This document shows positions 61,844 through 64,000 of a stretch of 64,000 nucleotides of DNA, one piece after another; positions within the stretch are counted from its first letter, which is position 1, and each line of letters begins with the position of its first letter. A program made the position numbers and the translations under genes. The DNA lies in NCBI RefSeq assembly GCF_039541855.1, contig NZ_BAABHA010000004.1, forward strand, positions 1 through 64,000. The letters are read 5' to 3'. The stretch is from Solirubrum koreensis. Lineage in GTDB: Bacteria; Bacteroidota; Bacteroidia; Cytophagales; Hymenobacteraceae. A model generated the notes under the pieces. It was not told where the DNA came from. It searched no databases and saw nothing but the letters and a program-made list of their open reading frames with translations.

Positions 61844-63079
61844 TTACAAGTGCGCAATCGGGTCGGCGTTGCCGTCTGGGTCGCCTTGAACGGTGCCGCT
61901 GAGGGTGAAGTTCTTGCCGCGCAGGAGCAACACACCAGCCATGTGCGGAGTAGCCATAGAGGTTCCGCTGATGGTGTTGTAGCCACCGTTCAACCACGTC
62001 GATTGGATGTTAACGCCGGGCATGCAGTAGTCGATGGGCGGGTTGCCGAAGTTCGAGAACGAGGCCCATGCGCCGGTGCTGTTCATGGCCGAGATGGTGA
62101 AGATGTTCGCCCCATTTACCCGAGCCGGCGACGACGTGTTGGCGTCGACCGCAGAATTGCCCGCTGCTAAGGCGAAGAGCACGCCGCCTGCCGAGGCGCG
62201 CAGCACGGCATCGTCCAAGGCTTGCGAGGCGCCACCGCCCAGGCTCATGTTGGCTACGTCGCCGAGGCGGCCGTTGGCGCCCACGTAATCGACGCCGGCA
62301 ATAACGCCAGAGGTAGTTCCGCTGCCGGCCGCATCTAGCACGCGCACCGACACGACGCTGGCGTTGGGAGCCACGCCTACCACACCAATCGTATTGTTTT
62401 TAGCGGCAATGGTGCCGGCTACGTGCGTGCCGTGGCCGTTAGCGTCATCGGCGGAGGTGGTGCCGGAAATAAACGAGCGGCTGCGTGTTACGCTCACATT
62501 CAGGTCGGGGTGGTCCAAGTCAATGCCGGAATCGATAACCCAGGCAGTTTTACCAGTACCATCGGCCGAACCTACGCGGGTAATGCCGTAGGGCGTGGTT
62601 TGGGTAGATGGCGCAGGCGGAGGCGTGCTACCGCCGTTCTTCACCGGCTTGCCCAGGGAAATAACGCGGTCTTGCTCCACGTACGCTACCCGGGCATCAG
62701 CCCGTAGTTGGTTGGCTTCGGCCGCGTTCAGAGCCGCCGTAAAACCTTTGAGCGCGTGGCCGTAAGCAAAACCCACGGCTTCGGGACGGGCGCCGCGGGC
62801 CCGCAGAATCCCTTGCCCTGCCTCTTTTACCTTTCGCACTTTCTCCGTGTAAGGATCGGAGTCGTTCACCTGCACCGCGTCGTCTTTCAACACCACAATG
62901 TACTGGCCTGGAATCAAGCTTTCCTCGTTGCGGGCGTCGCTGCTGTTGCTTAGCACATCGGCCGACTGGGAAGCCGGCTGAACGGCATCTTTTGAGCAAG
63001 CCGAAAACACAGTGCTGGCTGCAATAGCCGAGGCACCTAGCAACCAAGTGAAGCGGGCATTGGGTTGTTTCTTCTGCAT
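61844..63079 (-). CDS. Subtilisin-like (S8) serine protease, lipoprotein
   Basis: A 411-residue S8 protease. A lipobox gives Cys28 (TVFSAC), so it is probably membrane-anchored. An inhibitor I9 propeptide spans about residues 55-140 (YIVVLKDD onward). The catalytic triad is Asp183 (VIDSGID), His216 (NGHGTHVAG) and Ser374 (SGTSMATPH), with the oxyanion Asn in AAGNSAVD near 308. A Pro/Ser-rich linker joins propeptide and protease. Only a short tail of about 35 residues follows the Ser, and no T9SS sorting domain is present. The ATG at 63079 is chosen over a longer frame. Confidence 0.93.
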   Translation of the reverse strand: MQKKQPNARFTWLLGASAIAASTVFSACSKDAVQPASQSADVLSNSSDARNEESLIPGQYIVVLKDDAVQVNDSDPYTEKVRKVKEAGQGILRARGARPEAVGFAYGHALKGFTAALNAAEANQLRADARVAYVEQDRVISLGKPVKNGGSTPPPAPSTQTTPYGITRVGSADGTGKTAWVIDSGIDLDHPDLNVSVTRSRSFISGTTSADDANGHGTHVAGTIAAKNNTIGVVGVAPNASVVSVRVLDAAGSGTTSGVIAGVDYVGANGRLGDVANMSLGGGASQALDDAVLRASAGGVLFALAAGNSAVDANTSSPARVNGANIFTISAMNSTGAWASFSNFGNPPIDYCMPGVNIQSTWLNGGYNTISGTSMATPHMAGVLLLRGKNFTLSGTVQGDPDGNADPIAHL

Positions 63080-63521
63080 TCTAAGGGAGTAATGGTGGAA
63101 AGAAAAGTGGCAAGCGGTGGGAGTCTGCCTTTGCACTACAGATGACGTTACCATCAGTAAGTACTATTGCGCCTCTCGTTCGACCAAACTGGCAACGGCC
63201 CAAAACAATTCAATTCTCATTGCCTAATCGGCATTATTGCTGCACGCCATTTGAACTATTGACTATAAAAGCATCTGTTAGCTACGGTTTTAGGCAATGA
63301 TTTGCCGCTTCTATAAATTTTTCGTCAACGGTCAATTATTTAATAAAACCGTGGGCGGAGCACTAACCGCAATACTTACCAGCATCATTAAGTACTATTT
63401 ACTAAATACAGAATCCTTGCCGCTTACCACTTATGCTATTGGCTTCGGCAATATGCCTGTCACTGCTTGCCATGCGGGACGACCCTTACCCGGTATAATG
63501 TATTGCGGCCTTTTCTCCTCG
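63080..63521. other. AT-rich intergenic region before rnpB
   Basis: About 440 bp between the divergent protease gene and rnpB. A reading frame at 63297-63539 is short, lacks domain features and runs into the RNase P RNA gene, so it is not called. No repeat or tRNA is recognised. Confidence 0.55.
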
Positions 63522-63529
63522 TATATTTG
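63522..63529 (+). promoter_or_regulatory. rnpB promoter -7 element
   Basis: TATATTTG fits TAnnTTTG and ends seven bases before the predicted RNA start at 63536. A TTG (63503-63505) lies 16 bp upstream, shorter than the usual 19 bp. Confidence 0.65.
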
Positions 63530-63535
63530 CCGGAA

Positions 63536-63928
63536 GTGATGCGCCGCCCCACCGCTGCGTTCTTCGGAACGGAGAGGAAAGTCCGGGCAACGCAGAGCAC
63601 CCTGCTTCCTAACGGGAAGGACGGCGGCTGGGAACGGCCGCCGGACAGCCAGTGCCACAGAAAATACCGCCTGCTGCCTTCGGGCAGTCGGTAAGGGTGA
63701 AAAGGTGCGGTAAGAGCGCACCAGCGGGCGGGTGACCGTTCCGGCTGGGTAAACCTCAGGGGTTGAAAGGCCAAATAGGCCGGCAGGCAAGGTTTCGGCC
63801 TTGCAACGGGCGGCTCGTTCGTTGTCGGCGGGTAGGCTGATGGAGCCCCGGCGCGAGCCTGGGCCTAGATAAATGGTGGGGCCGCTGCCGCAAGGTGGCG
63901 GACAAAACCCGGCTTACAGGCGCATCAC
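63536..63928 (+). ncRNA. rnpB: RNase P RNA
   Basis: A class A-type RNase P RNA, about 393 nt, the catalytic RNA that matures tRNA 5-prime ends. The conserved GAGGAAAGTCCGGGC lies near 63573, CCACAGAAAATACCGCC near 63656, GGTAAGGGTGAAAAGGTGCGGTAAGAG near 63690 and AGATAAATGGT near 63867. The ends pair as P1: GTGATGCGCC (63536-63545) with GGCGCATCAC (63919-63928). Exact ends are set by this pairing and are accurate to a few bases. Confidence 0.93.
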
Positions 63929-63933
63929 CACAC

Positions 63934-63977
63934 ACGAAACCGGCCGTCGTTGCAGCAGCAGCGGCGGCCGGTTTCGT
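63934..63977 (+). terminator. Probable rnpB terminator
   Basis: A perfect 13-bp inverted repeat (63934-63946 and 63965-63977), five bases after the end of the RNase P RNA. The following T-run is weak. Confidence 0.6.
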
Positions 63978-64000
63978 TGTTGGAGGGCAGGACTTACTTC

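Noticed and set aside
63297..63539. An 80-codon frame before rnpB
   Set aside because: It runs into the RNase P RNA gene, has no domain and covers the rnpB promoter.
63431..63790. Frames across the rnpB gene
   Set aside because: The region is the structured RNase P RNA gene, as shown by its conserved motifs and end pairing.

Overview
The window looks like a chromosomal segment of an aerobic, gliding-type Bacteroidota, most likely Hymenobacter or a close relative in the Cytophagales. The grounds are GldA/GldF/GldG gliding genes, a SusC/SusD/SusE-like outer-membrane locus, three proteins with C-terminal type IX secretion (T9SS) sorting domains, promoters of the Bacteroidota form TTG-N19-TAnnTTTG, a high G+C content, and lineage-typical families (DUF2027-Smr, DUF2279, DUF2807/GIN lipoprotein). 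No phage, plasmid, CRISPR or tRNA gene was seen. Assignments come from reading the sequence and from family knowledge; no database search was run.

Layout. 1-7.0 kb: a minus-strand cluster with a short-chain dehydrogenase (SDR), two small proteins, gldA, a MITE-like insert, gldF, gldG and an AT-rich orphan gene; then a GIN-domain lipoprotein and a second SDR. 7.1-13.7 kb: an MlaE/MlaF-type lipid ABC pair, a DinB/YfiT-like protein, a bifunctional-nuclease-family protein, electron transfer flavoprotein genes etfB-etfA, a TPR protein and a CarH-like cobalamin-binding protein without a DNA-binding domain. 14-22.6 kb: three secreted proteins of unknown role, pyruvate carboxylase, and an MBOAT/SGNH-like acyl-transfer pair. 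22.7-30.6 kb: SDR plus photolyase, an OmpA-family protein, a TetR-type regulator overlapping an AarF/UbiB-type kinase, a dienelactone hydrolase-like protein, a DUF962 membrane protein and phenylalanine hydroxylase. 31-35.7 kb: three lipoproteins, a DoxX/DoxD-like protein and a membrane-anchored AraC-type regulator.

35.7-43.9 kb is a complete tryptophan operon on the minus strand, trpE-trpG-trpD-trpC-trpF-trpB-trpA followed by a DAHP synthase (aroF). In front of trpE there is a previously unannotated leader: a strong promoter, a 22-codon leader peptide with three consecutive Trp codons, and a perfect 18-bp hairpin, which is the layout of ribosome-mediated attenuation. Two perfect TATTGCAATA palindromes 53 bp apart, one inside the promoter spacer, suggest a repressor as well. 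Phenylalanine hydroxylase has its own consensus promoter and a terminator hairpin with an 8-U tract 13 nt before its start codon, again suggesting attenuation.

44-57 kb is a starch- or glycan-use locus: a secreted esterase, susC-susD-susE, a secreted T9SS protein and a large secreted GH13 alpha-amylase. A 26-bp perfect palindrome of LacI-operator type lies between the last two. 57-64 kb holds DUF2279 and DUF2027-Smr proteins, an M1 aminopeptidase, a subtilisin-like lipoprotein and the RNase P RNA gene rnpB with its promoter. Several intergenic repeats (near 3.2, 7.9, 10.3 and 59.8 kb) appear to belong to dispersed non-coding families.
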